Shown here one piece after another: positions 8,478 through 16,586 of a stretch of 33,683 nt of DNA; position 1 is the first letter of the stretch, and each line of letters opens with the position of its first letter. The DNA lies in contig JAYOFM010000023.1 in the NCBI GenBank assembly GCA_038117225.1, positions 1 to 33,683 on the forward strand, in the 5' to 3' direction. The DNA comes from JAYOFM01 sp038117225 (lineage in GTDB: Bacteria; Pseudomonadota; Alphaproteobacteria; Rhodospirillales; Casp-alpha2). The notes beneath the pieces were generated by a model, which saw only the letters and a program-made list of their open reading frames with translations, was not told where the DNA came from and searched no databases. The translations under genes were made by a program, and so were the position numbers.

Positions 8478-9461
8478 TCAGCCCCAAAGGTCGGAATCTG
8501 GTGGATGAATTTGGCCATCGGCGAATGTGAGACCGGGAACCCGATCATTCTTGAGCAGCAATGGTCCATCGAGATCAACGATCGCCGCGCCCTGGGCGAG
8601 CAAGGTCGCCGGCGCCATGGCCAGGGATGTTCCGATCATGCAGCCAACCATGATGCCGAAGCCCATCGCCTCCGCCTCACGCTTCAGCGCCAACGCCTCG
8701 GTTAGCCCACCTGTCTTGTCGAGCTTGATATTGACCATGTCGTAGAGGCCCTGAAGGCGCTCAAGATCGTCGCGTGTATGACAGGCCTCATCCGCGCAGA
8801 GCGGCACCGGCGACGTGATCGCCTTGAGACCGCCGTCACGACCGGCGGGAACCGGTTGCTCCAACATTTCGACGCCAAACGCATCAAGGGCCCGCGCCCA
8901 CTCGGCCAACTGGTCAACCTGCCAGCCCTCGTTGGGATCAACGATCAGCCGGGCCGCGGGTGCCGCCTCGCGTACGGCAGTTATTTTCTCCAGTGGGTCA
9001 TCTTCGCCCAGTTTGACCTTGATCAGCGGTGCCCCGGCCATGTCCGCGGCACGCGCCGCCATCTCGTCCGCCGTGCCGATGCCGATGGTTTCGGCCGTCA
9101 CCACGGGTTCGGGAGCCGGAACGCCCGCCAGGTCCCAGACCCGCATGCCCGTTTGCTTGGCCTCCAGATCCCATAGGGCGCAGTCGAGCGCATTGCGCGC
9201 GGCACCCGGGGCCAAGGCCCCCTGTAACGCTTCGCGATCGAGCCCGGCGGCGACGGCACCAGCCATGTCCCGGAGCGAAGCAGTGACGCCATCAATCGTC
9301 TCTCCGTAATGCGCATAGGGCACGCACTCACCACGGCCGATAGCGGCGCCATCATTGATCGTCGCGACGACCACATCCGCCGCCGTCTTGACGCCGCGTG
9401 ATATGGCGAAAGGACGGGCCAGCGGCCAGCTTTCCGCGACGACCTCAAGGAGGCGCGCCAT
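8478..9461 (-). CDS. dgcA: Enolase-superfamily racemase, probable N-acetyl-D-glutamate racemase DgcA
   Basis: This 327-residue protein is an enolase-superfamily member of the dipeptide-epimerase-like branch. It shows the KxK base pair K148/K150 in LIKVKLG, metal ligands D175 (LIVDPNEGW), E201 (MLEQPVP) and D224 (CADEACH), and the opposite-side lysine K246 in NIKLDKTGG. The ATG at 9461 overlaps the TGA of the upstream dgcN gene as ATGA; an in-frame TTG one codon earlier is less likely. The dgcN-dgcA pair is known in marine proteobacteria to convert D-glutamate to L-glutamate through N-acetyl intermediates. The pairing makes DgcA more likely than a plain L-Ala-D/L-Glu epimerase, which has the same residues. 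Confidence 0.85.
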   Translation of the reverse strand: MARLLEVVAESWPLARPFAISRGVKTAADVVVATINDGAAIGRGECVPYAHYGETIDGVTASLRDMAGAVAAGLDREALQGALAPGAARNALDCALWDLEAKQTGMRVWDLAGVPAPEPVVTAETIGIGTADEMAARAADMAGAPLIKVKLGEDDPLEKITAVREAAPAARLIVDPNEGWQVDQLAEWARALDAFGVEMLEQPVPAGRDGGLKAITSPVPLCADEACHTRDDLERLQGLYDMVNIKLDKTGGLTEALALKREAEAMGFGIMVGCMIGTSLAMAPATLLAQGAAIVDLDGPLLLKNDRVPGLTFADGQIHPPDSDLWG

Positions 9462-10459
9462 CAAGCCAACGCATCGACAAGATCGGCGACGCCGGTGCGC
9501 ACCGGATCACACGCAGGCAAACCCAAGCGGTTGGCGGTCTCGACGATGACCTTGGCCGCTGCCGCATCATCCAGAGATTTGGTATTGAGCGCCACACCGA
9601 TAAAACGAGCATCCGGATTGACGACTCGAGCGGCCCAGGTGCAGGCCTCCATGCATTCTTCCAACGACGGCGGCGTGCGATCGCCGAGGCCACGCATCTT
9701 TTCGCGCGCCACATCGTGACACAGGACCATCGCGTCCGGCTGCGAACCATGGATCAGCCCAAGCGTGACGCCGGCGTACGAGGTATGGAAAAGCGACCCC
9801 TGTCCCTCAATAACATCCCAATGGTCCGCATCATTGTCCGGGCTAAGCCACTCGGCGGCACCGGAAACAAAATCCGACACCACCGCGTCGACGGAAACGC
9901 CGTCACCGGCGATAAAAATACCCGTCTGGCCGGTGGCACGGAAATCACAGTTCATGCCGCGCCCGCGCATTTCCTTCTCGACCGCGAGCGCCGTATACAT
10001 CTTGCCGACGGAAACGTCGGTGCCGACACCCAGCAGACGCTTTCCGGACCGGCGCCGGCCATCGGCGACCGGAAACGTTCGCGTCGGATGACGCACATTA
10101 GTCAATGTCCGGCCCGTGCGCGCGGCAGCCGCGGCGATGGCGGGGACGTCCTCAAGCCGATTGTGCAGCCCACTGGCGATATCCATGCCGGCGTCCATCG
10201 CCTCGACGATGACTTTTGCCCAGTTGTCCGCGATAAGACCGCCCCGGTTGGCGATGCCGACAATCATGGTACCGCAGCCGGCCGCCCGCGCCTCAGCGAC
10301 GGTCATATCCGGAATACCGAGGTCCGCGTTGCAACCTTCGAGCCGCAACTGACCGGCACACCACTCGGGACGCCAATCCTTGACGCCGATGGCGGTCTTG
10401 GCCGCGAGCATGTCCACGGCATCACCGAGGAACATCAGATAAGGTGTACGAAATGACAT
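9461..10459 (-). CDS. dgcN: DUF1611 family protein, probable D-glutamate N-acetyltransferase DgcN
   Basis: This 332-residue protein matches the DUF1611 family, whose characterised members are the D-glutamate N-acetyltransferase DgcN. It begins FRTPYLMFLGDAVDMLAAKT, has RPEWCAGQLRLEGCNADLG, a P-loop-like segment GVGTDVSVGKMYTAL near 144-157, and EGQGSLFHTSYAGVTLGLIHG. The ATG at 10459 sits downstream of an AGGGA ribosome site and gives the usual family length; the frame extends upstream but only through promoter sequence. It overlaps dgcA by four bases. A sigma-70-like promoter candidate lies about 40-70 bases upstream. Function is assigned from family plus gene pairing. Confidence 0.87.
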   Translation of the reverse strand: MSFRTPYLMFLGDAVDMLAAKTAIGVKDWRPEWCAGQLRLEGCNADLGIPDMTVAEARAAGCGTMIVGIANRGGLIADNWAKVIVEAMDAGMDIASGLHNRLEDVPAIAAAAARTGRTLTNVRHPTRTFPVADGRRRSGKRLLGVGTDVSVGKMYTALAVEKEMRGRGMNCDFRATGQTGIFIAGDGVSVDAVVSDFVSGAAEWLSPDNDADHWDVIEGQGSLFHTSYAGVTLGLIHGSQPDAMVLCHDVAREKMRGLGDRTPPSLEECMEACTWAARVVNPDARFIGVALNTKSLDDAAAAKVIVETANRLGLPACDPVRTGVADLVDALA

Positions 10460-10499
10460 GCGATTTCCCTCAGGCCTATATTCAATATTCGTTGGCGCC

Positions 10500-10528
10500 A
10501 CTCTAGACAGTGCTCGCTTCATTGTCAG
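10500..10528 (-). promoter_or_regulatory. Candidate sigma-70-like promoter for dgcN-dgcA
   Basis: Reading the minus strand, CTGACA (10528-10523) is followed after 17 bases by TAGAGT (10505-10500). The start site would lie near 10493, giving a leader of about 35 bases before the dgcN ATG, with AGGGA as ribosome site. The -35 is close to consensus and the -10 matches at four of six positions. A short direct repeat of gaatat occurs in the leader. This is a pattern match only. Confidence 0.35.
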
Positions 10529-10611
10529 CGGCGATAAGACCGATGCCCCAACTGAAAACGGGCAGCGTTGTTTTGCCGTCAAAGCTCCCTTCAACTAGAC
10601 TGCCCACCGTC

Positions 10612-11754
10612 ATGGCAACGCCGTCCATAACCTTCCGCGACCTGGTCGCGCCGGTAACACCGGAAACGTTCCTTGCCGACTATCATCGCAAGCGTTTTCT
10701 GCACGCACCCAGAGATGCGGCGCGTGCCGGACGGGTCATGGATTGGGAAACATTTTCCGGATTGCTCGACATGACCGCCTTGTGGTCGGCGGAATCCATG
10801 AAACTGGTGCTAGGCGGGCGAAACCTGTTGGCCGACGAATACTGTCGCCCGGGTCGCAATCGCGACGGCGGACGCGTAAACGCAGTCGACCCCGAGCGCG
10901 TCGCGGAGTTGATGGGCGATGGAGCCACCGTGGTTCTCGATCTCATCGAAACGCTGACCCCCGGCCTGCGGGCGACGACGGCGGCGCTGGAAATGGCGAC
11001 CGGCGCCATGATTTCGTGCAATGCCTACTGTTCGCGCAAGGCGCACGCGGCGTTTCCGGCCCACTTCGACACCATGGACGTCTATGCCCTGCATATCGCC
11101 GGCGAAAAAACATGGCGGATTTATGAAGGCCGTTTCGAACACCCAATCCAACAGTCGGGCTATGATTATCCAAGCTTCCCCCAAGAGCACCACGACGAGG
11201 CCAAGGGAGCCTTGGCGGCGGAAATTACGCTGACACCCGGTGATCTACTTTATATCCCGCGTGGCCTCTATCACGAAGCCCTGGCATCCAGCGATGCCTG
11301 CCTGCATCTGTCCTTCGGCACCACCGAGGCCACCGGCCTGGATTTGCTACGCAACGTCCTGGGGGACCTCGCCGCCTTGCCAGCGTTCCGTGCCGCCTTG
11401 CCCCATTTCGATTCCACCGATGCCCATGATGCCCATGTCCGCGAACTTGCCGATCACCTGCGCGATATCCTTGCCGACCCCCACGCGGCGGCGGAGATGC
11501 GGGATGACCAGCGGCGCCGTGCCGTCGCCAATCTCGCCGGATTCAATCTCCCCGCTCCGGAATTGGGCCCGCGTTTTCGTGTCGTTGGCGATCCCGCCAC
11601 CCTAGCCGGCAATATTGAACTCGGTGAGTGGATCGGCCATCGCGATCATTTCACCTGGCCTGAACTCGTCGACGCCTTCAACACGCGCGGCGAGGAGCAG
11701 TTGGCGGAAGACATCGAGACTCTCTCCATTGCCGGCATCGTTGAGCCTGTTTGA
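10612..11754 (+). CDS. Cupin_4/JmjC-type Fe(II) oxygenase
   Basis: This 380-residue protein resembles the cupin_4 JmjC-like oxygenases (bacterial YcfD/RoxA relatives), which hydroxylate ribosomal proteins with iron and 2-oxoglutarate. The facial triad is readable: H151 and D153 in AHFDTMDVYAL and H221 in IPRGLYHEALAS. The strand HIAGEKTWRIYEG supplies the usual co-substrate lysine region, and TLTPGDLLYIPRG precedes the distal histidine. The C-terminal 130 residues resemble the winged-helix tail of this family. The ATG at 10612 is chosen because translation begins with a typical N-terminal domain there; no strong ribosome site is visible. It is divergent from dgcN. The true substrate, arginine or histidine hydroxylation on a ribosomal protein or something else, is not known. 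Confidence 0.85.
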   Translation: MATPSITFRDLVAPVTPETFLADYHRKRFLHAPRDAARAGRVMDWETFSGLLDMTALWSAESMKLVLGGRNLLADEYCRPGRNRDGGRVNAVDPERVAELMGDGATVVLDLIETLTPGLRATTAALEMATGAMISCNAYCSRKAHAAFPAHFDTMDVYALHIAGEKTWRIYEGRFEHPIQQSGYDYPSFPQEHHDEAKGALAAEITLTPGDLLYIPRGLYHEALASSDACLHLSFGTTEATGLDLLRNVLGDLAALPAFRAALPHFDSTDAHDAHVRELADHLRDILADPHAAAEMRDDQRRRAVANLAGFNLPAPELGPRFRVVGDPATLAGNIELGEWIGHRDHFTWPELVDAFNTRGEEQLAEDIETLSIAGIVEPV

Positions 11755-11796
11755 CATTTTCCTTCGATCATTTTGAAACAGAGCGAGATACCATCC

Positions 11797-12495
11797 ATGG
11801 CCTATGTCATTCCCGCCCCCGAGCAGGTTTCCATCGCCGTCGTCGGCAGTGATGACCTATTTCCCGTCGGCCGCATTTATTGTGTCGGTCGAAACTATGC
11901 CGAGCACGCGCGCGAGATGGGACACGACCCGGACCGGGAGCCGCCGTTCTTTTTTCAGAAACACGCCGGCGCGGTACTGGCGGCGGCTGAGCCCGCGGGC
12001 GGTGATTTCCCCTACCCATCGGTGACAAAAGACCTCCACCACGAGATCGAATTGGTGGTGGCGATGAAAACCGGCGGCGCCGCGATAAATGCCGCCGACG
12101 CGCTCGATCATGTTTGGGGCTACGGTGTCGGCATCGACATGACCCGCCGCGATATCCAGGGCGAAGCCAAGAAACTCGGCAGACCATGGGATGGCGGCAA
12201 GTCGTTCGAGAATGCCGCCCCGATGGGCAACCTGCATCCGGTGAGTGCGGTCGGACATCCGGACAGCGGTGAAATCTGGCTCGACGTCAACGGCATCCGC
12301 CGCCAATCCGGTGACCTGAACCAGCTCATCTGGTCGGTACCCGAGATCATCGAGTACCTGTCCACCCTGTTCGTGCTGAAACCGGGCGATCTGATCATGA
12401 CCGGCACGCCGGCCGGTGTCGCGGCCGTCTCCAAGGGCGATGAACTGGTTGGCGGCATTGCCGGCCTATCCGGCGTGCGGATACGCATCACCTAG
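11797..12495 (+). CDS. Fumarylacetoacetate hydrolase (FAH) family protein
   Basis: This 232-residue protein is a single-domain FAH-family hydrolase or isomerase. It has RIYCVGRNYAEHAREMG, the metal ligands E83 and E85 in DLHHEIELVVAM and D114 in VGIDMTRRDIQ, then GKSFENAAPMG and GDLIMTGTPAGVAAVSKGD. The length and order fit the fumarylpyruvate/acylpyruvate hydrolase branch such as NagK. The ATG at 11797 gives the canonical N-terminus; a purine-rich GAGCGAG lies upstream. It follows the oxygenase gene by 42 nt and may be co-transcribed. The substrate among acylpyruvates, oxaloacetate-like acids and oxo-acid enols cannot be decided from sequence. Confidence 0.92.
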   Translation: MAYVIPAPEQVSIAVVGSDDLFPVGRIYCVGRNYAEHAREMGHDPDREPPFFFQKHAGAVLAAAEPAGGDFPYPSVTKDLHHEIELVVAMKTGGAAINAADALDHVWGYGVGIDMTRRDIQGEAKKLGRPWDGGKSFENAAPMGNLHPVSAVGHPDSGEIWLDVNGIRRQSGDLNQLIWSVPEIIEYLSTLFVLKPGDLIMTGTPAGVAAVSKGDELVGGIAGLSGVRIRIT

Positions 12496-12539
12496 CGATC
12501 AACACGCGGTGCCCGCGGGCAACGCCAGGATGTCCGCCG

Positions 12540-13280
12540 ATGTTTCCCATCGCCGACTTGATGACACCGGAGATGGCCGCCGCCATCGCTGTGGCCGGAG
12601 CGGCTGGGCTGGTACGGGGTTTTGCTGGATTTGGTTCAGGTCTGATGATGGTGCCGGTGCTGGCCCTGGTATTCGGCCCCAAGGCAGCGGTTCCTATCGT
12701 CGTCATACTTGAAATCGCCGTTTCCGTGCAGCTGTTGCCACGCGCCCGGGGCGACGTCGAATGGCGTTTCGTCGGCATCATGGCCGCTGGTGCCTTTCTG
12801 ACCATGCCGTTGGGCGTGTATTTCCTCGCCAGCATGGACGCGGAACTGATGTCGCGGCTGATCGCCATAAATGTTATTGTGGCCGTGATCCTGCTGGCAT
12901 CGGGCTGGCGCTACAACGGTCCGCGACCGGCATGGCTGACGATGATCGTCGGTGCGATTTCCGGCCTGTTCGTCGCGGCGACGACCCTCGGCATCCCGCC
13001 GGTCCTGATTTATATGGTCGCCGCTGGTGACCGCTCTGCAACGGTACGCGCAAACCTGATCGCCTACTTCCCGCTGACCATGGTGCTCGCACTCGCCGTG
13101 CAGGTTTACGCCGGCGTTGCCGATGGCACGGCGGCGCTACGGGCGGCGGTCATGTTGGTGCCGTTCGTTGCCGGATCATGGGTCGGCGCGCGGCTGTTCA
13201 AGCCGGAACGGGAACGACTCTATCGGATTGTCGTTCTGACCCTGCTGTTTGCCGTTGGTCTCGTTGGTTTGATCAACTGA
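12540..13280 (+). CDS. TauE/SafE family membrane permease
   Basis: This 246-residue protein is very hydrophobic, with about seven or eight predicted membrane helices and the duplicated TauE/SafE layout. The first repeat starts IAVAGAAGLVRGFAGFGSGL, the family-type GFxGxGxG loop, and is followed by FGPKAAVPIVVILEIAVSV. The second repeat opens at TMIVGAISGLFVAATTLGIP. Members move sulfite, sulfonates or organic acids across the inner membrane. It starts 44 nt after the FAH gene on the same strand, so it may import or export a substrate of that pathway. The substrate is not predictable. Confidence 0.9.
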   Translation: MFPIADLMTPEMAAAIAVAGAAGLVRGFAGFGSGLMMVPVLALVFGPKAAVPIVVILEIAVSVQLLPRARGDVEWRFVGIMAAGAFLTMPLGVYFLASMDAELMSRLIAINVIVAVILLASGWRYNGPRPAWLTMIVGAISGLFVAATTLGIPPVLIYMVAAGDRSATVRANLIAYFPLTMVLALAVQVYAGVADGTAALRAAVMLVPFVAGSWVGARLFKPERERLYRIVVLTLLFAVGLVGLIN

Positions 13281-13373
13281 AATCGGCACCCGCTCCATAG
13301 CCTCAATGGCCCTTGCCGATCGCGCTCAGGGCCCCCAGGCTGGCGGAAGAATGACGATATGGAAGGAGCCACG

Positions 13374-13832
13374 ATGGGTATCTTGACGGAAGATATGAAA
13401 GCACTGGTGCGTGATCATACGCTCGGTTTCATGGCCAGCGTCGATGCCGACGGTACGCCCAACCTGTCACCCAAGGGCACCTTCGCCGTCATCGATGACG
13501 ACAGCATCGGATTCGGCGAAATGCGTTCCCCGGGCAGCGTGGCGAATATCGCCGCCCGCCCTGTGGTGGAGCTCAACTTCGTCGATGTCTTCCGGCGCCG
13601 GGGATTCCGCTTCAAGGGACCGGCGGAATTCGTCGCCGCCGATGATGCGCGATTCCCCACTCTTCTCGGTGCGTTCACCAATTGGCAAAACCTGCATGAC
13701 CGATTCCGGGGCATCGTTCACGTGCGCGTCGAGCGCGCGCTCGAAGTCACCAGTCCGGCCTACGATGCCGGCGCCGACGAAACCGAATTGGTCGCACGCT
13801 TCAAGGCGCATTTCGCGACGCTCTACCCGTAG
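13374..13832 (+). CDS. PNPOx-like FMN-binding split-barrel protein
   Basis: This 152-residue protein matches the pyridoxamine 5'-phosphate oxidase-like split-barrel family. Typical blocks are LGFMASVDADGTPNLSPKGT, DDDSIGFGEMRSPGSVANI and PVVELNFVDVFRRRGFRFKG, which usually bind FMN or a similar cofactor at a dimer interface. The ATG at 13374 is favoured over one at 13359 because GGAAGGAG lies five bases upstream of it. The protein is too short and lacks the C-terminal signature of true PdxH, so a role in vitamin B6 synthesis is unlikely. Its function is unknown; it sits 43 nt before a class II aldolase gene on the same strand. Confidence 0.87.
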   Translation: MGILTEDMKALVRDHTLGFMASVDADGTPNLSPKGTFAVIDDDSIGFGEMRSPGSVANIAARPVVELNFVDVFRRRGFRFKGPAEFVAADDARFPTLLGAFTNWQNLHDRFRGIVHVRVERALEVTSPAYDAGADETELVARFKAHFATLYP

Positions 13833-13874
13833 TGCCAATTATTCGCTAAGAGTGTTGGGAGAAGGAGAAAGCAG

Positions 13875-14639
13875 ATGCCTGATTCATCTCTTGATTTCCC
13901 CCCGCCCACTACCATGAGCGACGAGGAGCGGGCGGTTCGCGTCGATCTTGCCGCCTGCTATCGCCTCGCCGAACAGCAACGCATGTCCAAGGTGATCTGG
14001 AACCATATCACGGCGCGCGTGCCTGGCCCCGACGAACACATACTGATCAATCGGTTCGGCCTGCGCTATGACGAGGTCACCGCATCCAACCTGCTCAAGA
14101 TCGACCTGGACGGTAACACCGTCGATGGCTCGGACGACACAGTGATGATGGCGGGCTACGTCATCCACAGCGCCGTTCATCGAGCCCGGCCAGACGTCAA
14201 CTGTGTCATGCACACCCATTCCCGGGGTGGACTCGGCGTCGCCTCGCTGGAGGAAGGACTGCTGCCCCTAAGCCAGGAGTCGATGCTGTTTTTCGAGGCC
14301 GTCGGCTACCATACCTATGAAGGAGTTTCCGACGACGCGGACGAGTGCCCACGCCTCGCCGCGGCGCTCGGCCAACATGATCATCTCTTGCTGCGCAATC
14401 ATGGCCTGATCACGGTCGGACGCAGCGTCGGCGAAGCGTTCTGGCGCATGCTGCTGCTGGAAATGGCGTGCCAGCATCAGATGGACGTGTTGGCCACCGG
14501 CCGCCCATACGTGCTGCCGCCGCGTGAAGTTTGCCTGAAAGCACGCCAACAGTCGGAAGACGTCTGGCCGCCGGGCCTGCACGAATGGCCGGCGCTGAAG
14601 CGTCGGCTCGACCGCGACTGCCCTGACTATAAGTCGTGA
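13875..14639 (+). CDS. Class II aldolase/adducin family protein
   Basis: This 254-residue protein has the class II aldolase fold. Zinc ligands are visible as H113 and H115 in NCVMHTHSRGG and H176 in LLLRNHGLITVG, and the N-terminal WNHITARVPGPDEHILINRF is the usual phosphate/substrate loop region. A strong ribosome site, GGAGAAGGAG, lies just before the ATG. Known relatives cleave sugar phosphates or act as decarboxylase-like or adducin-like proteins; this sequence resembles the large subgroup of uncharacterised proteobacterial members without a fuculose-phosphate label. It is eight bases before dtd, so these two may share a transcript. Substrate unknown. Confidence 0.9.
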   Translation: MPDSSLDFPPPTTMSDEERAVRVDLAACYRLAEQQRMSKVIWNHITARVPGPDEHILINRFGLRYDEVTASNLLKIDLDGNTVDGSDDTVMMAGYVIHSAVHRARPDVNCVMHTHSRGGLGVASLEEGLLPLSQESMLFFEAVGYHTYEGVSDDADECPRLAAALGQHDHLLLRNHGLITVGRSVGEAFWRMLLLEMACQHQMDVLATGRPYVLPPREVCLKARQQSEDVWPPGLHEWPALKRRLDRDCPDYKS

Positions 14640-14647
14640 CGGCCTGA

Positions 14648-15126
14648 ATGAAGGCCTTGCTGCAACGGGTCAGCCAGGCCCATGCCGAATGGGTCGATAG
14701 CGATCCGAGCGGTGAAGTCATCGCCGAGATCGGTAGCGGCTTGGTCGTGTTGCTTTGCGCGGACCGCGCCGACGAGGACGAAACCAATGACGGCAAAGCC
14801 GGCAAGGAAGCGGCCGCATTTCTGGCTCGNNNNNNNNNNTATTCGGAGATGACGATGGCAAGATGAACCGGTCTCTTCTGGACACGGGAGGCCAAGCGCT
14901 CGTCATCAGCCAGTTCACTCTCGCCGCCGATTGGCGCAAAGGTAATCGCCCTGGTTTTTCGGATGGCGCCGGATTCGAAGCGGCAGAGAATTTGTGGCGT
15001 TATTTTTGTGAATGTCTAAGCGGTGAAGGCGTCGACGCGGTAATGGGACGGTTTCGCTCGCACCTGCGAATCCACTTAATTAACGACGGTCCGGTGACCA
15101 TCTGGATGGATACCGCTGATCGTTGA
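14648..15126 (+). CDS. dtd: D-aminoacyl-tRNA deacylase, interrupted by assembly gap
   Basis: The two halves together make a DTD protein, which hydrolyses D-amino acids wrongly attached to tRNA in the cytoplasm. The first half reads MKALLQRVSQAHAEWVD and LVVLLCADRADEDE; the second has FGDDDGKMNRSLLD, the SQFTLAAD motif and the Gly-cisPro motif in NDGPVTIWMD. Ten Ns at 14830-14839 fall between them, and the halves are in different frames (offset two). The Ns therefore cannot equal the true missing length, which must be 2 modulo 3 bases, probably two or five by comparison with family spacing. I judge this an assembly artefact, not a pseudogene, because every conserved motif outside the gap is intact. 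Confidence 0.88.
14830..14839. other. Assembly gap (ten Ns)
   Basis: A run of ten undefined bases interrupts dtd. The round length suggests a fixed-size scaffold placeholder. The coding frame before and after the run does not agree with a true ten-base interval. Confidence 0.97.
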
Positions 15127-15380
15127 GTGCGGTTTTAGTCAGAAATCGCCGATAGGTCTAATTAGTCCTCAAAATAACGCCTAGTTCTCGAGTCAGGTGT
15201 CAGCATATGGCATCAAAATTCTTGATCAGACTCTAATACAGATTACCGTCATCCCTATGAAAATCATGATCTTTTCGGTGCTGCCCGTTGGCAAACCGCA
15301 TGATTATCGCGGTGTTTCGATTGTTCTTATTGATAACAGGCCCGCTCACGAAACAAAGTAGATCGAGAAGATTTAGCGCC
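15127..15380. other. Less GC-rich intergenic region upstream of the HPt gene
   Basis: No gene is recognisable in these 254 bases. The composition is noticeably richer in A and T than the surrounding genes, consistent with a promoter region for the HPt gene. I could not pick a convincing -35/-10 pair or a terminator for dtd. A plus-strand in-frame extension of the HPt gene reaches back to 15288 but translates into a non-conserved hydrophobic tract and has no good ribosome site. Confidence 0.5.
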
Positions 15381-15863
15381 ATGGCCACAGATGCGAAGAT
15401 CGAGTTCTTTGATCAACCAAATGACCTTCGCGATCGCATTTCCACGGGAGCGACGCCATCAGTCGATTTCGATGCTGCGGATGACGCCATCCGCGAACTT
15501 GGGATCGAATTCGTCGCGCGCCTTCCGGAAGAATTGGCCCGCATCGTCAGCGCATTCGACGACGTGAAGGTAGCCTCGGAAGATTCAGCTCGGCGCACAA
15601 TTCTTTTCCGGCTGGTACACGATCTCAAGGGCCAGGCCGGCACCTTCGACTACGACCTCCTCACGACGATTGGCGACGATCTCTGCCGTTTCCTCGAACG
15701 CCATTTCGATCTGACACGCGTTCGACTTCAGGTTATCGGCTATCACATCGACGCCATGATGTTGATCATGAAGGAACGGTTGACCGGAACGGGCGGAGCC
15801 CAAGGCGAGAAAATGGTAGGGACACTGCGCCGCATGGTCGAAAGGGTCGTCGAAGAAACGTGA
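15381..15863 (+). CDS. Stand-alone HPt (histidine phosphotransfer) protein
   Basis: This 160-residue protein carries an HPt domain in its C-terminal half. The predicted phosphorylated histidine is H80 in RLVHDLKGQAGTFDY, with the family HxxKGxxxxxG pattern and a following four-helix-bundle-like run TTIGDDLCRFLERHF. The N-terminal 30 residues are polar and of unknown role; a second helical block LPEELARIVSAFDDVK precedes the motif. HPt proteins relay phosphate between response-regulator receiver domains in multistep phosphorelays. No receiver-domain or hybrid kinase gene is adjacent, so partners are unknown. It converges on the DUF6064 gene with only eight bases between stops. The ATG at 15381 is chosen because upstream in-frame sequence is unlike the family. 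Confidence 0.8.
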   Translation: MATDAKIEFFDQPNDLRDRISTGATPSVDFDAADDAIRELGIEFVARLPEELARIVSAFDDVKVASEDSARRTILFRLVHDLKGQAGTFDYDLLTTIGDDLCRFLERHFDLTRVRLQVIGYHIDAMMLIMKERLTGTGGAQGEKMVGTLRRMVERVVEET

Positions 15864-15871
15864 TGGTTGTA

Positions 15872-16570
15872 TCAGATTGTATCACCGTCCGTCGCGGCAC
15901 ATCGGTCTTCGGCGGGAAGCCGAAAACAGTATAGCGATATCAGCGCCAAAAGTGCCGCCGCGGGCAAGCAGAGGTCGTGCCAGGTTCCGAGCACCCAAGC
16001 CAAGGCGCCGCCGATTACTGACCACAGTACCGGCAGAAGAAATAAAACCCTCGGCGCGCCCGGCCCGGCCATCACGAGTACTCCGAGCATGAGCACCGTC
16101 GTCGGCGACGGCAACAGGCCGACTGTCGCTACCGCCTCGTGATTACCCGTCATCAGCCAGACGATCAGCGGATAGCCGCAAATAGCGAACAGGACTAAGG
16201 CGAGTCCAACCATTCGAACAGATCGTCCGGCATGATTGAATTTGATCTGTCCTCGAACGGCGCCCATCCAGGTCAATAGTCCACCCTGGATTACAAACAC
16301 CAACCCGTAGCCTTTTGCCGCCCAATCCAATTCCGCACGGTAGAGGCCCATGTACCCGAGGCCATTCCATAACCAGAAGGCTGCGAGAACACTTGCCGTT
16401 ATTCGGTCATCGACGGATCGATGAAACCAGACACGCCAGGCTATGCCGACGGAAAGTGCGATGCCGAACCAGCGCAAGAGCCACAAATCGGCGTTCATTC
16501 CGGCATGAAGACTGGCCAGCACTTCCGCCGTGAACGGAACCATGCGTTCCAAACCGAAAAGCGTGTTCAT
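15872..16570 (-). CDS. DUF6064 family integral membrane protein
   Basis: This 232-residue protein consists almost entirely of hydrophobic segments, with about six to seven predicted membrane helices, for example WLLRWFGIALSVGIAWRVWF, SVLAAFWLWNGLGYMGLY and LVLFAICGYPLIVWLM. The layout, including NGLGYMGLYRAELDWAAKGY and LPSPTTVLMLGVLVM, fits the DUF6064 family, whose function is unknown. The start at 16570 lies 16 bases after the stop of the Tat-signal aldo/keto reductase gene, so the two are probably one operon. A longer frame back to 16648 would overlap the reductase C-terminus and is less likely. Confidence 0.72.
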   Translation of the reverse strand: MNTLFGLERMVPFTAEVLASLHAGMNADLWLLRWFGIALSVGIAWRVWFHRSVDDRITASVLAAFWLWNGLGYMGLYRAELDWAAKGYGLVFVIQGGLLTWMGAVRGQIKFNHAGRSVRMVGLALVLFAICGYPLIVWLMTGNHEAVATVGLLPSPTTVLMLGVLVMAGPGAPRVLFLLPVLWSVIGGALAWVLGTWHDLCLPAAALLALISLYCFRLPAEDRCAATDGDTI

Positions 16571-16586
16571 GGAACGACCCTGCCGC

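Noticed and set aside
9398..10456. Plus-strand frame opposite dgcN
   Set aside because: Antisense to a well-supported DUF1611 gene; no motifs of its own.
14648..15126. dtd as a frameshifted pseudogene
   Set aside because: The frame change coincides with a placeholder run of Ns, and all motifs on both sides are intact.
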